Positions 15,724 to 23,093 of a DNA stretch of 33,684 nucleotides are shown piece by piece. The DNA is taken from positions 1-33,684 of the forward strand of contig JASHOU010000044.1 in assembly GCA_030038475.1 (NCBI GenBank), in the 5' to 3' direction. The position numbers and the translations under genes were made by a program. Under the pieces are notes generated by a model that was given only the letters and a program-made list of their open reading frames with translations, ran no database searches and was not told where the DNA came from. Position 1 is the stretch's first letter; each line of letters starts with the position of its first letter. This DNA comes from Terriglobales bacterium. Its GTDB lineage: Bacteria > Acidobacteriota > Terriglobia > Terriglobales > Acidobacteriaceae.

Positions 15724-16434
15724 TTATGTCTGGGATGAGTCCCAGCTTACCATGGCGAGAATGCGGACCGGGGCCGGGCCGAGTGTTTTGGTTTTTGCCG
15801 GGGCAACAGCAGGAGCTACGATGATGAGCGAACCGGTCGCGGGCAACTCGGTAAAGTGTGCGGCTCTTTCTACGACGTAGTTTCCGTGGAGGGCGAGTTG
15901 ATTCGCCAAGATGTGATCCGCGGATAAGCTCAGGGGCGTCTCAACGGCAAACCCGAGGGTCTTGCGGCCTTCAAGGAGAAACATTGCGGCGTCGTGGGCG
16001 ATGGGAAAGGGCATTGGTGCCTCTTCGGATAGATTGGCGGCGGACTTACCAGCGAACACGCCGACACGGCGGATGGCAACGACAGATCCTTGCGGAATCA
16101 TGCCGTGGCGAGATTCCCAGTTGGCGATATCGTCGAGGGAAATTTGCGAGCTGCTCGCAGACTTCACGTTCAAATCCATAATTACCAACGGAGCTACGAG
16201 ACGCTCGGGCGGAATTTGCGCGGTGGACCATGTTCCGGGAATCAGCGAATCGGGAGCGATGATCTGAGTTCCGGGTTCCGAAGCTGGGCCTTGCCCTTGC
16301 GAGGCGATCGACGCAGCGGACAGGTCCACTACGCGCGAATAGCGGTTTTGCTGCATGGAACCGGGACGACGGTCGGCGAAGAGCAGAATCGCCAGCACGA
16401 GCGCGTAAGCGATGATGAAACTGCGAATCCGCAT
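15724..16434 (-). CDS. Membrane-anchored cyclase-family protein lacking the metal-binding motif
   Basis: The protein has 236 residues from ATG 16434, beginning with a signal anchor (IRSFIIAYALVLAILLFA). The rest follows the PF04199 cyclase/kynurenine-formamidase-like fold. RVVDLS is at the start, IPPERLVAPLVIMDL and ISLDDIANWESRHGMIPQGSVVAIRR form the core, and LPATGSLIIVAPA and APVRILAMV close it. The family's HxGTHxDxPxH metal site should lie just before IPPERL; the sequence there reads GTQIIAPDSL, so the histidines and aspartate are gone. The protein is therefore probably not a standard hydrolase. The frame is open to 16560 with other possible starts (another ATG 32 codons further upstream). 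Divergent from mrdA. Confidence 0.68.
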   Translation of the reverse strand: MRIRSFIIAYALVLAILLFADRRPGSMQQNRYSRVVDLSAASIASQGQGPASEPGTQIIAPDSLIPGTWSTAQIPPERLVAPLVIMDLNVKSASSSQISLDDIANWESRHGMIPQGSVVAIRRVGVFAGKSAANLSEEAPMPFPIAHDAAMFLLEGRKTLGFAVETPLSLSADHILANQLALHGNYVVERAAHFTELPATGSLIIVAPAVAPAKTKTLGPAPVRILAMVSWDSSQT

Positions 16435-16674
16435 GGAATGATTAAGCCGAGCCCTTTTGAAGATCGATTTATACGATGGTTCTTTATTGTTGCTGGTCGA
16501 GGTCCCGGGGTTCAATCCACGTTTGGACATGACCCGCCGATTGTTTTTTCCAGACGTCACAGCAGGAGAAGCGGGCGGCGGCTGAGCCGAAACTTTCGTT
16601 TCTAATCAATATTCGGCTAGAAGGCGCGCAGGTTAGAATAGAGTCAATATCCCTGTCCGTTTTCCTGAGGATCG

Positions 16675-18681
16675 ATGTTCGGCCGCGAAGAAAAGGTTTC
16701 CCCGCTCCGGCTCACCGCCGTGCAATACGTAATCCTGTTCATCTTTCTGCTGCTGGCTTATGGATTGTGGCGGCTGCAGGTGATGAAAAGTGACGAGTAC
16801 GCTTTGCTGGCGGAAAAAAACCGCGTGCGCAATGTGCCGATTCTCGCTCCGCGCGGCAAAATTCTCGATCGCGAAAGCCGCACCATTGTCGATAACTATC
16901 CTTCGTTCTCCGCGCTCCTGCTGCGCGATTCCACACGCGATTTGAACGCCGACGCGGACGCGATTGCCAAAGGTTTGCACCTGAATCCCGACGAGGTGCG
17001 GCAGCGCATCCGCCATTTCTCGTCGATGCCGCAGTACCAGCCGATTTTTTTGAAAGAAGACATCACGCCCGATGAACTCGCCTTCATTGAAGCGCACAAA
17101 AACGAGCTGCCGGAACTGGAAACCATCATGGCGCACCGGCGGCTGTATCCGCGCAACGGGTTTATGGCGCACCTGATCGGCTATGTGGGCGAAGTCACCG
17201 AGGACATGCTCAATCAGCCGCAGTTCGAGCTTTACAACCCCGGAGATGTGGTCGGAATCAGCGGAGTTGAGAAACAATACAACAGCATTCTGATGGGCAA
17301 GAACGGCTCGCGGCGCGCGCTCGTCAACAGCCATGGGCGCGAAGTCGGGCGGCTGGATGAGACACCGGCCGAACCTGGGAAACAGCTCAAGCTGACTGTC
17401 GATCTGGATTTGCAAATCGCCGCCGAGCAGGCCCTCGAAGGCAGGAACGGCGCCATCGTGGCGATGAACCCGCGCAACGGCGAGATTCTGGCGATGGTGA
17501 GCCGGCCGACGTTCGATCCCAACGATTTCGCGGTAAAGATTTCACGGGGCGAATGGAGCAAGCTGGTGGACGATCCCGATCATCCGCTGTTGAACAAGGC
17601 GATTCAGGCGCAGCTCGCGCCCGGATCGACGTTCAAGATCATCATGGCGACGGCGGGCTTGCAGGAGGGCATCGCGCAAGATATGCACGTGACCTGCAAC
17701 GGCGGCGCGACTTTCTACGGGCGATACTTTAAGTGCTGGATCTCGGCCCGCCATCAGACTCATGGTGCGGTTGACATCTACAAAGGAATTTACCAGTCCT
17801 GTGATGTTTTCTTTTACACCCTCGCCGAGAAGCTGGGCATCGACCGCATCGCTAAATATGCCACCATGCTTGGGCTGGGGCAAAGAACGGGTATCGACTT
17901 GCCTCAGGAGGCCAGCGGCGTGATGCCATCGGAAGAATGGAAGATCAAGAATTTCAAGCAAAAGTGGTATGCGGGTGAGACGATTTCGGTCGGCATCGGG
18001 CAGGGCGCCGTAGCGGTCACGCCCATCCAGATGGCGCGAGCATTTGGCGCGATTGCTAGCGGTGGCCACATGGTTCGCCCGCACGTGATTAACCCGACGG
18101 ATTTGCCGCCCGGGGTGATTCCTGCTTCCAACGTTCCTGAGGAAGTGACCGTTCCGCTCGACCCAAAGAATTGGGAGATCATTACGGACGCCATGGCACA
18201 AGTCGTCAGTCCAGTCGGCACGGCCGCCGCCTCGCAAATTAAAGGAATCGACATGGCGGGCAAAACCGGAAGCGCCCAGACAATTAGCAATACGCTGAAG
18301 TCGAAGATGAGCGCGGCGGAGAAAGCCCTCCACAAGGATAACGGCTGGTTCGTAGGCGTGGAGCCCCGACGAAATCCGGAGATTGTGGTCTGCGGGCTCT
18401 ACGAGGAAGGCGAGCACGGTGATCGGACAGCACGAGTAGTTGCCCAGGTCATCAAAGCTTACGTCGAAAAAGAGCGCCGTCAACCGACGAAAGTTGCGGG
18501 TTCGAAAGATGGAAAATCGAAAGACGGCAAAGTCGAAATTGGCGCCGTGTGGAGCGAGTCCGGCGGCGCGGATGACGGCGGGAATGATAACGGCGAAGAC
18601 CGTTTGCGGGCGGGACGGTTTGTGATCGAGGTTGCGCATTCGAAGACTTCTCTTGCAACGGCCGCGCCGGGCGTGCACTGA
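16675..18681 (+). CDS. mrdA: Penicillin-binding protein 2 (elongasome transpeptidase)
   Basis: PBP2 cross-links peptidoglycan during cell elongation together with RodA and MreB. The 668-residue protein has a short cytoplasmic N-terminus, one membrane helix (about residues 20-38) and a dimerisation domain with RGKILDRESRTIVDNYPS. The transpeptidase domain carries the three active-site motifs: SxxK at Ser318/Lys321 (PGSTFKI), SxN-type SCD in YQSCDVFFY, and KTG in AGKTGSAQT. The C-terminus (residues about 595-668) is a hydrophilic, Asp/Gly/Lys-rich tail of low complexity. The start is ATG 16675 with a weak GAGG upstream. No rodA or mre gene follows; the downstream gene is a small membrane protein of unknown role. 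Confidence 0.94.
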   Translation: MFGREEKVSPLRLTAVQYVILFIFLLLAYGLWRLQVMKSDEYALLAEKNRVRNVPILAPRGKILDRESRTIVDNYPSFSALLLRDSTRDLNADADAIAKGLHLNPDEVRQRIRHFSSMPQYQPIFLKEDITPDELAFIEAHKNELPELETIMAHRRLYPRNGFMAHLIGYVGEVTEDMLNQPQFELYNPGDVVGISGVEKQYNSILMGKNGSRRALVNSHGREVGRLDETPAEPGKQLKLTVDLDLQIAAEQALEGRNGAIVAMNPRNGEILAMVSRPTFDPNDFAVKISRGEWSKLVDDPDHPLLNKAIQAQLAPGSTFKIIMATAGLQEGIAQDMHVTCNGGATFYGRYFKCWISARHQTHGAVDIYKGIYQSCDVFFYTLAEKLGIDRIAKYATMLGLGQRTGIDLPQEASGVMPSEEWKIKNFKQKWYAGETISVGIGQGAVAVTPIQMARAFGAIASGGHMVRPHVINPTDLPPGVIPASNVPEEVTVPLDPKNWEIITDAMAQVVSPVGTAAASQIKGIDMAGKTGSAQTISNTLKSKMSAAEKALHKDNGWFVGVEPRRNPEIVVCGLYEEGEHGDRTARVVAQVIKAYVEKERRQPTKVAGSKDGKSKDGKVEIGAVWSESGGADDGGNDNGEDRLRAGRFVIEVAHSKTSLATAAPGVH

Positions 18682-18751
18682 ATTGCATTTTGACTGCTGA
18701 ATACTTACGTTCCGTAACAGCTGGCACGTTTCAAATGGGGAGGATGCGAGT

Positions 18752-19204
18752 ATGAATACTCATCGGGAGAGTTGGCTCGCGTGGAGTCTGTCGAGTTTAG
18801 TCTCGCTGGCCATATTTGCAGGTTTCTGGTTTTACCTCATATTCCATCGTTGGGTCGGTCTCTCCATCCACCAATTGATTCGCCCGTTCATTGTCCTGGC
18901 TATCTTGGTACTGTGCTTTGCTGCGGCTGCAAAACTGTCGAGAGAAAGGTTGATCAATTGCGGCAGCATAACACCGATGGCAGTTGTCGTGTGGTCCCTC
19001 TTTCTATCCGCGGGTCTGTGGTTTGTGTACTATGCGCGAGAATTTGGTTATCTTAATGCATCTGCCACTTTGGCGTGTTACATTGGCCTGCCAGTATTTA
19101 TTGGCCTAGTCGCATTAGTGACCTATCCGTTTATGCGTCGGTTTGGGCGCGATTTCGCCCCACGAAGATCTCCTGACTCTCCGGGATCAGGGATTATGAA
19201 GTGA
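18752..19204 (+). CDS. Hypothetical four-span membrane protein
   Basis: The protein has 150 residues with four hydrophobic helices, around residues 12-30, 43-62, 74-94 and 103-126, and a basic C-terminal tail. A strong GGGGAGGAT Shine-Dalgarno lies about 7 bp before ATG 18752, which fixes the start. No domain family is recognised. It follows mrdA by 70 bp on the same strand. A link to cell-wall synthesis is only positional. The gene has slightly lower GC than mrdA. Confidence 0.78.
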   Translation: MNTHRESWLAWSLSSLVSLAIFAGFWFYLIFHRWVGLSIHQLIRPFIVLAILVLCFAAAAKLSRERLINCGSITPMAVVVWSLFLSAGLWFVYYAREFGYLNASATLACYIGLPVFIGLVALVTYPFMRRFGRDFAPRRSPDSPGSGIMK

Positions 19205-19441
19205 GATCCCGCAAACAATATGCCACCCACATCGACGTGCTATGGGCACCGCACTCGCGTGACGAGCATGAACGGTTTGCTCAGCGCCAACCGCTGAAAC
19301 CCGATCATCACTGCTACGCCCCTAAGTCCCTGTACTACCGAGACTTCGCCGCCTTTGTTCCATGACTTCCGTAACTTTCCATTGCCCCGACCGGGGTGTA
19401 ATCTCGCCCTGAAATGTGCAAATACCCAATCGCAGGCGTGC

Positions 19442-19873
19442 ATGGCACGAACCGCAAGAAAGGTTGTCGCTAACGTGTCTGAAGCCGTCAAGGGAAACAT
19501 CGGGGATGTCAGCAAGAATCGACGGGGCTATGCGGATGTGCAGGGTGCGCCGCGTTTCCCCATCAAACTGCCGGTGGCGCTAAAGTCGACGTCGCCAGCC
19601 AGTCAGGCTGCGGTCGCGGGTCAGGCCGGCCAAGTCGTGGCCAAGAGAATTGAGACGGAGAACATCTCCGCCAACGGCGTTCTGTTTCGCATGGATGCGG
19701 ATGTGCCGGTGGGTTCGGCGGTAGATTTCACGCTCTCACTTCCCGCTGATGTTGTGGGCGCAGATGCCGATGTGCAAGTGGACTGCCGCGGACGGGTGGT
19801 GCGCAGTTTTGAAGATGGCGGACGGCGCGGCGTCGGCGTGGTCATCGATGAGTACAGGTTTGAGCGCAAGTAG
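19442..19873 (+). CDS. PilZ-domain protein
   Basis: PilZ domains bind cyclic di-GMP and control motility, exopolysaccharide or transcription. The protein (143 residues from ATG 19442) has a basic N-terminal tail and then the domain: RFPIKLPVALK, ETENISANGVLFRMDADVPVGSAVDFTLSLP, VDCRGRVVR and RRGVGVVIDEYRF. The (D/N)xSxxG motif is present as NISANG. The RxxxR motif is degenerate (RFPIK), which may weaken ligand binding. An upstream in-frame ATG at 19355 exists, but neither start has a clear Shine-Dalgarno. The 237-bp gap before it holds only a CCCCG-AC-CGGGG hairpin near 19385. The next gene is a LuxR-type regulator 86 bp downstream on the same strand. Confidence 0.8.
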   Translation: MARTARKVVANVSEAVKGNIGDVSKNRRGYADVQGAPRFPIKLPVALKSTSPASQAAVAGQAGQVVAKRIETENISANGVLFRMDADVPVGSAVDFTLSLPADVVGADADVQVDCRGRVVRSFEDGGRRGVGVVIDEYRFERK

Positions 19874-19959
19874 TTTGCTGCGGATCTGCCTGGGCAAGCG
19901 GCACGAAGACAAGCGGCGTGAGAGTGAAGCGCGATTGGCAGGGCGCGAAATGAGGATGG

Positions 19960-20790
19960 ATGGCTAGCACTTCGGTTGGCAATTCGGTTGGCAGTCCGGT
20001 CACGGTCGAGCCAGGCGAAGGCATGCAGCCTGTGGACGGCAAACCTACCATCCGTGTGATTGTGGCCGATACGCAGGCCATATTCCGCGCCGGGCTGCGC
20101 AAGATTTTTGCGCTGGAGGACGACATTCGCGTGGTTGGCCAGGCGGAGAGCCTGGATCAAACCGTTACCGCCATCCAGAAATTTTCTGCCGACGTTGTAA
20201 TCTTCGAAGCTATCCTGGCGCCGAATCCGGGCGACACGGTTTCAGACCTGCTCCGGCAAAATGCGAACTGCCGTCTGGTGGTGGTGCTCCAGGAACCCGA
20301 CCAGGAGATGACGCTCGACTTGTTCCGGCGTGGAGCGCATGGCATTGTTTCGCGCGAGATCGAGCCGGAAATGTTGGTGGAATGCCTGCACAAAGTCGCG
20401 CAGGGTGAGCCCTGGCTCGACAATCGCGCGATAGGCTGGGTGATGCAGGCGTTTCGCACGCAAGGTCTGCGTCCGGCAGGGTCGCGGCCCAAGGTTTCGC
20501 TGACTCCCAAAGAGTCGCTTATCGTCTCCTGCGTTACGCAGGGAATGAAGAACAAAGAGATTGCGCTGCGGGTGGGCACCACCGAGCAGGTGGTGAAGAA
20601 TTATCTCCGCAAAGTTTACGACAAGCTGGGCGTAGCCGACCGGCTGGAACTGGCGCTCTACTGTCTGAATCACCGAGTAGTGGATGGCGCGGCACAACCC
20701 AAGAACGCCGCCCAACCCACCAACGGCCACGCTCAAGCGTTGCCGGAAACACCGAATGCCACCGCCGCGGCTTCGGGATCACATTCCTGA
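19960..20790 (+). CDS. LuxR/NarL-family response regulator with degenerate receiver domain
   Basis: The 276-residue protein has a receiver-like domain at about residues 30-145 and a LuxR helix-turn-helix at about 185-245 (LTPKESLIVSCVTQGMKNKE, then VVKNYLRKVYDKLGVADR). The receiver keeps the fold (IRVIVADTQAIFRAGLRKIF) but has lost the phosphorylation residues. The acceptor Asp is Glu83 (DVVIFEAIL), the second acidic residue is Thr38, the conserved Thr/Ser is Gln111, and the Lys is Arg132. It is therefore unlikely to be phosphorylated by a histidine kinase, and none is encoded nearby. The N-terminal 28 residues are disordered-looking. The start is ATG 19960 with GAGG just upstream. Confidence 0.9.
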   Translation: MASTSVGNSVGSPVTVEPGEGMQPVDGKPTIRVIVADTQAIFRAGLRKIFALEDDIRVVGQAESLDQTVTAIQKFSADVVIFEAILAPNPGDTVSDLLRQNANCRLVVVLQEPDQEMTLDLFRRGAHGIVSREIEPEMLVECLHKVAQGEPWLDNRAIGWVMQAFRTQGLRPAGSRPKVSLTPKESLIVSCVTQGMKNKEIALRVGTTEQVVKNYLRKVYDKLGVADRLELALYCLNHRVVDGAAQPKNAAQPTNGHAQALPETPNATAAASGSHS

Positions 20791-20817
20791 CTGTTCGTCT
20801 TCTAGTACAATTCCCTG

Positions 20818-20914
20818 TTCAGTTCCGGTTTCCGGTTCTCACTTTCCAGTTCTCAGTGAGAACTGCCGATCTTTTTATTGGGAGCCGGGAACTGGTAACC
20901 CTGAACTGAGAACC
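20818..20914. repeat. Heptad array with two inverted arms upstream of bfr
   Basis: Left arm (20818-20859): TTCAGTT, CCGGTTT, CCGGTTC, TCACTTT, CCAGTTC and TCAGTGA. Right arm (20880-20914): GGGAGCC, GGGAACT, GGTAACC, CTGAACT and GAGAACC, which on the minus strand read GGTTCTC, AGTTCAG, GGTTACC, AGTTCCC and GGCTCCC. The two arms face each other across about 20 bp. The array lies between the LuxR-type regulator stop and the bacterioferritin start and could form a long imperfect hairpin in the bfr leader. Confidence 0.75.
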
Positions 20915-20946
20915 GATCCAGCAGCGATTTTGACGAAAGGCGAACT

Positions 20947-21432
20947 ATGAAAGGCGACACAAAAATTATTGCCATTCTCAACGAAGTGCTGAAAGCCGAA
21001 CTCACGGCTATCAACCAATATTTTCTGCATGCGGAAATGTGCGAGAACTGGGGCTATCAGAGGATGGCCAAACACACGCGCAAGGAATCGATCGAAGAGA
21101 TGCAACACGCAGAAATTCTGATGGAGCGCATCCTGCTGCTCGATGGCACGCCCAATATGAGCGACTACTTCAAGATCAACATCGGGCAGAACTTGAAACA
21201 GCAGCTGCAAAACGATGTGGACCTGGAATACACGGCGGTGAAGCGGTTGAACGACGGCATCAAGCAGTGCGTTGCCGCCGGAGACAATGGTTCGCGCGAA
21301 CTGCTGGAGAAGATTTTGATCGACGAAGAGCACCACATCGACTGGCTCGAAGGCCAGCTCTACATGATCAAAGAGATGACCTACGAGAACTACCTGACGC
21401 AGCAACTGGGCGAGGGCGAAGAGAAGGACTGA
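20947..21432 (+). CDS. bfr: Bacterioferritin
   Basis: Bacterioferritin is a 24-subunit cytoplasmic iron store that oxidises Fe(II) and binds haem between subunits. The 161-residue protein is full length. All ferroxidase ligands are in their standard positions: Glu18, Glu51, His54, Glu94, Glu127 and His130. The haem ligand Met52 is also present (EEMQHAE). ATG 20947 is preceded by AAAGGCG. A heptad inverted-repeat array fills the leader upstream; no Fur box is evident. The tRNA-Ser gene follows 83 bp downstream on the same strand. Confidence 0.96.
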   Translation: MKGDTKIIAILNEVLKAELTAINQYFLHAEMCENWGYQRMAKHTRKESIEEMQHAEILMERILLLDGTPNMSDYFKINIGQNLKQQLQNDVDLEYTAVKRLNDGIKQCVAAGDNGSRELLEKILIDEEHHIDWLEGQLYMIKEMTYENYLTQQLGEGEEKD

Positions 21433-21515
21433 GGCGTTTCTCGCCGCGCAAGACCCTATTCACGCATAAGTACAATCCCTCCCTGCTAGAATCGGGGTAG
21501 CCACCGTCGCTTGCC

Positions 21516-21605
21516 GGAGAGATGGCCGAGTGGCTGAAGGCGCACGCTTGGAAAGCGTGTTTAGGGGAAACTCTAACGTGGGTTCGAATCCCACTCTCTC
21601 CGCCA
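21516..21605 (+). tRNA. tRNA-Ser (anticodon GGA)
   Basis: This 90-nt type II tRNA includes an encoded CCA. The acceptor stem GGAGAGA (21516-21522) pairs with TCTCTCC (21595-21601), followed by discriminator G and CCA at 21603-21605. The anticodon loop TTGGAAA at 21548-21554 gives anticodon GGA at 21550-21552. The long variable arm (about 21560-21577) is typical of serine tRNAs, and GGTTCGAATCC forms the T arm. Confidence 0.98.
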
Positions 21606-21704
21606 GATAGTTCTGAAGTGTCGTACCACCATGAACCCATCCAAGTGTTGGTCAGATTCGCAGAAATCGGTCTTGGTCCAGGCCAAGCGACGTTGATTGT
21701 TTTG

Positions 21705-23093
21705 TTATTGCCAGCCTCCGCCGAGAGCCTGGTAAAGCAGGACCATGGCTTGAAGTTCGCTGAATCGCGCTTGCGCAAGACTCAGTTCCGCGGAAAAGTA
21801 GTTGGTGTCGCTGGTCAGAACTTCCAGGTAGCTGGTCGCACCACCTTTGTAGCGCAACGCCGAGAGGCGCGATCCATCGGCAGCTGAGGCGGTGAGCAAC
21901 TGCAACTGCTGGCGGAGTTCCTGTGCCTTTTGGTAACCAATCAGTTCGTCAGAGACTTCGCGAAACGATTCCTGAACCGTTTGCTGATATACCAGCGTTG
22001 CTTGCTGTTGCAGAGCTTCAGCCAGCTTGACATTCGACTTGATCCTGCCGGCGGTGAAAATCGGCTGGGTCAAACCTGCAGCAAAGTTCCATAATCCAGA
22101 AGGGCCGGTGAAGAGGCCACTGAGGGCAGCACTTTGCGTGCCGCCGGCCCCGGTGAGGCTGATTTGCGGGAAATACGCCGCGCGGGCCACCCCGATCTGC
22201 GCATTCTGCGCGATCAATTGCTGTTCGGCCTGAAGTACGTCTGGCCGGCGTTCCAGCAGCGCAGAGGGAAGACCAGCGGGAATGTGTGGAGGATGGAATT
22301 GCTCGGTTAAGGTTTGGCCCCGCGGAATCGGACCGGCGTATCTTCCAAGAAGGACACTAAGGGCGTTTTCCTGTTGTTGAATCTGACATTCCAGGTCCGG
22401 GATCTCCGACGAAGCGGTGTATACCAACTGCTCCGCCTGCCGGACCTCCAGCATGGAAGCGGCGCCATGCTGCTCTTTCGTCGAGACCAGCTCAAGTGAG
22501 TCCTGCCGCGAAGCCAGCGTGCGCTTGGAAATTTCCAGTTCCAAGTCAAGCGCGCGCAATTGGAAATATCCAGAGGCTACGCTGGCGACCAACGATGACA
22601 AGACAGACCGGCGGCCCCATTCCGTGGCCAGAAGCTGCGCGCGGGCCGCTTCAGTAGCGCTCCGGTACTGACCCCAGAAGTCCAATACCCAACTGACCGA
22701 AACATCAAGCTGCTCGGCATTCAGCTGATAGGCGGGTTGGAGCTTGTTTTGTGGCGAGCGCAGTGCTGTGGCGCCGGCATCCCCGACGACGATCGGAAAT
22801 TGATCCGCGCGAGTGATCCCCAACTGGGCCCGGGCTTGGATGACGCGCGAAGCCGCGATGCGGACGTCATAGTTCTGCTGCAGCGCGGTATGGATTAATC
22901 CTTGGAGTTCCTTGTCCTGAAAGACTTCCCACCATTTCTCGTCGCCGAAAGCGGTTGCCTGGGCATCCTGTGGCGACTCACCCCGGTAGATTCCCGGAAT
23001 GTCAGTTTCAGGGGGCTTGTACTTGGGGTGAAGTGTGCATCCTGTAAGAAGCAAGGTGAAACTCAGCATCAGATATTTACGCGGAGTCTTCAT
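21705..23093 (-). CDS. RND efflux outer-membrane lipoprotein (OprM/NodT family)
   Basis: This is the outer-membrane channel of a tripartite efflux system: 462 residues from ATG 23093. The signal peptide ends in a lipobox, LLLTGC, so the mature protein is a lipoprotein. Family marks are WWEVFQDKELQGLIHTALQQNYD, IQARAQLGITRADQFP, the VSWVLDFWGQ motif, DVLQAEQQLIAQNAQIGVARAAYFPQIS and AGRIKSNVKLAEALQQQA, arranged as the two OEP repeats of helical hairpins. Its ATG overlaps the TGA of the pump gene by 4 bp, showing translational coupling. A longer in-frame extension to 23261 lies inside the pump gene and is not used. Confidence 0.93.
   Translation of the reverse strand: MKTPRKYLMLSFTLLLTGCTLHPKYKPPETDIPGIYRGESPQDAQATAFGDEKWWEVFQDKELQGLIHTALQQNYDVRIAASRVIQARAQLGITRADQFPIVVGDAGATALRSPQNKLQPAYQLNAEQLDVSVSWVLDFWGQYRSATEAARAQLLATEWGRRSVLSSLVASVASGYFQLRALDLELEISKRTLASRQDSLELVSTKEQHGAASMLEVRQAEQLVYTASSEIPDLECQIQQQENALSVLLGRYAGPIPRGQTLTEQFHPPHIPAGLPSALLERRPDVLQAEQQLIAQNAQIGVARAAYFPQISLTGAGGTQSAALSGLFTGPSGLWNFAAGLTQPIFTAGRIKSNVKLAEALQQQATLVYQQTVQESFREVSDELIGYQKAQELRQQLQLLTASAADGSRLSALRYKGGATSYLEVLTSDTNYFSAELSLAQARFSELQAMVLLYQALGGGWQ

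Noticed and set aside
17542-18678. 378-residue minus-strand open frame inside mrdA
   Set aside because: Antisense to the transpeptidase domain, with no signature of its own.
19385-19396. CCCCG-AC-CGGGG hairpin as a rho-independent terminator
   Set aside because: The stem has only a 2-bp loop and is not followed by a T-run.
21459-21492. Promoter for the tRNA-Ser gene (TTCACG ... TAGAAT)
   Set aside because: The spacing of 22 bp is too long and the -35 match is poor.
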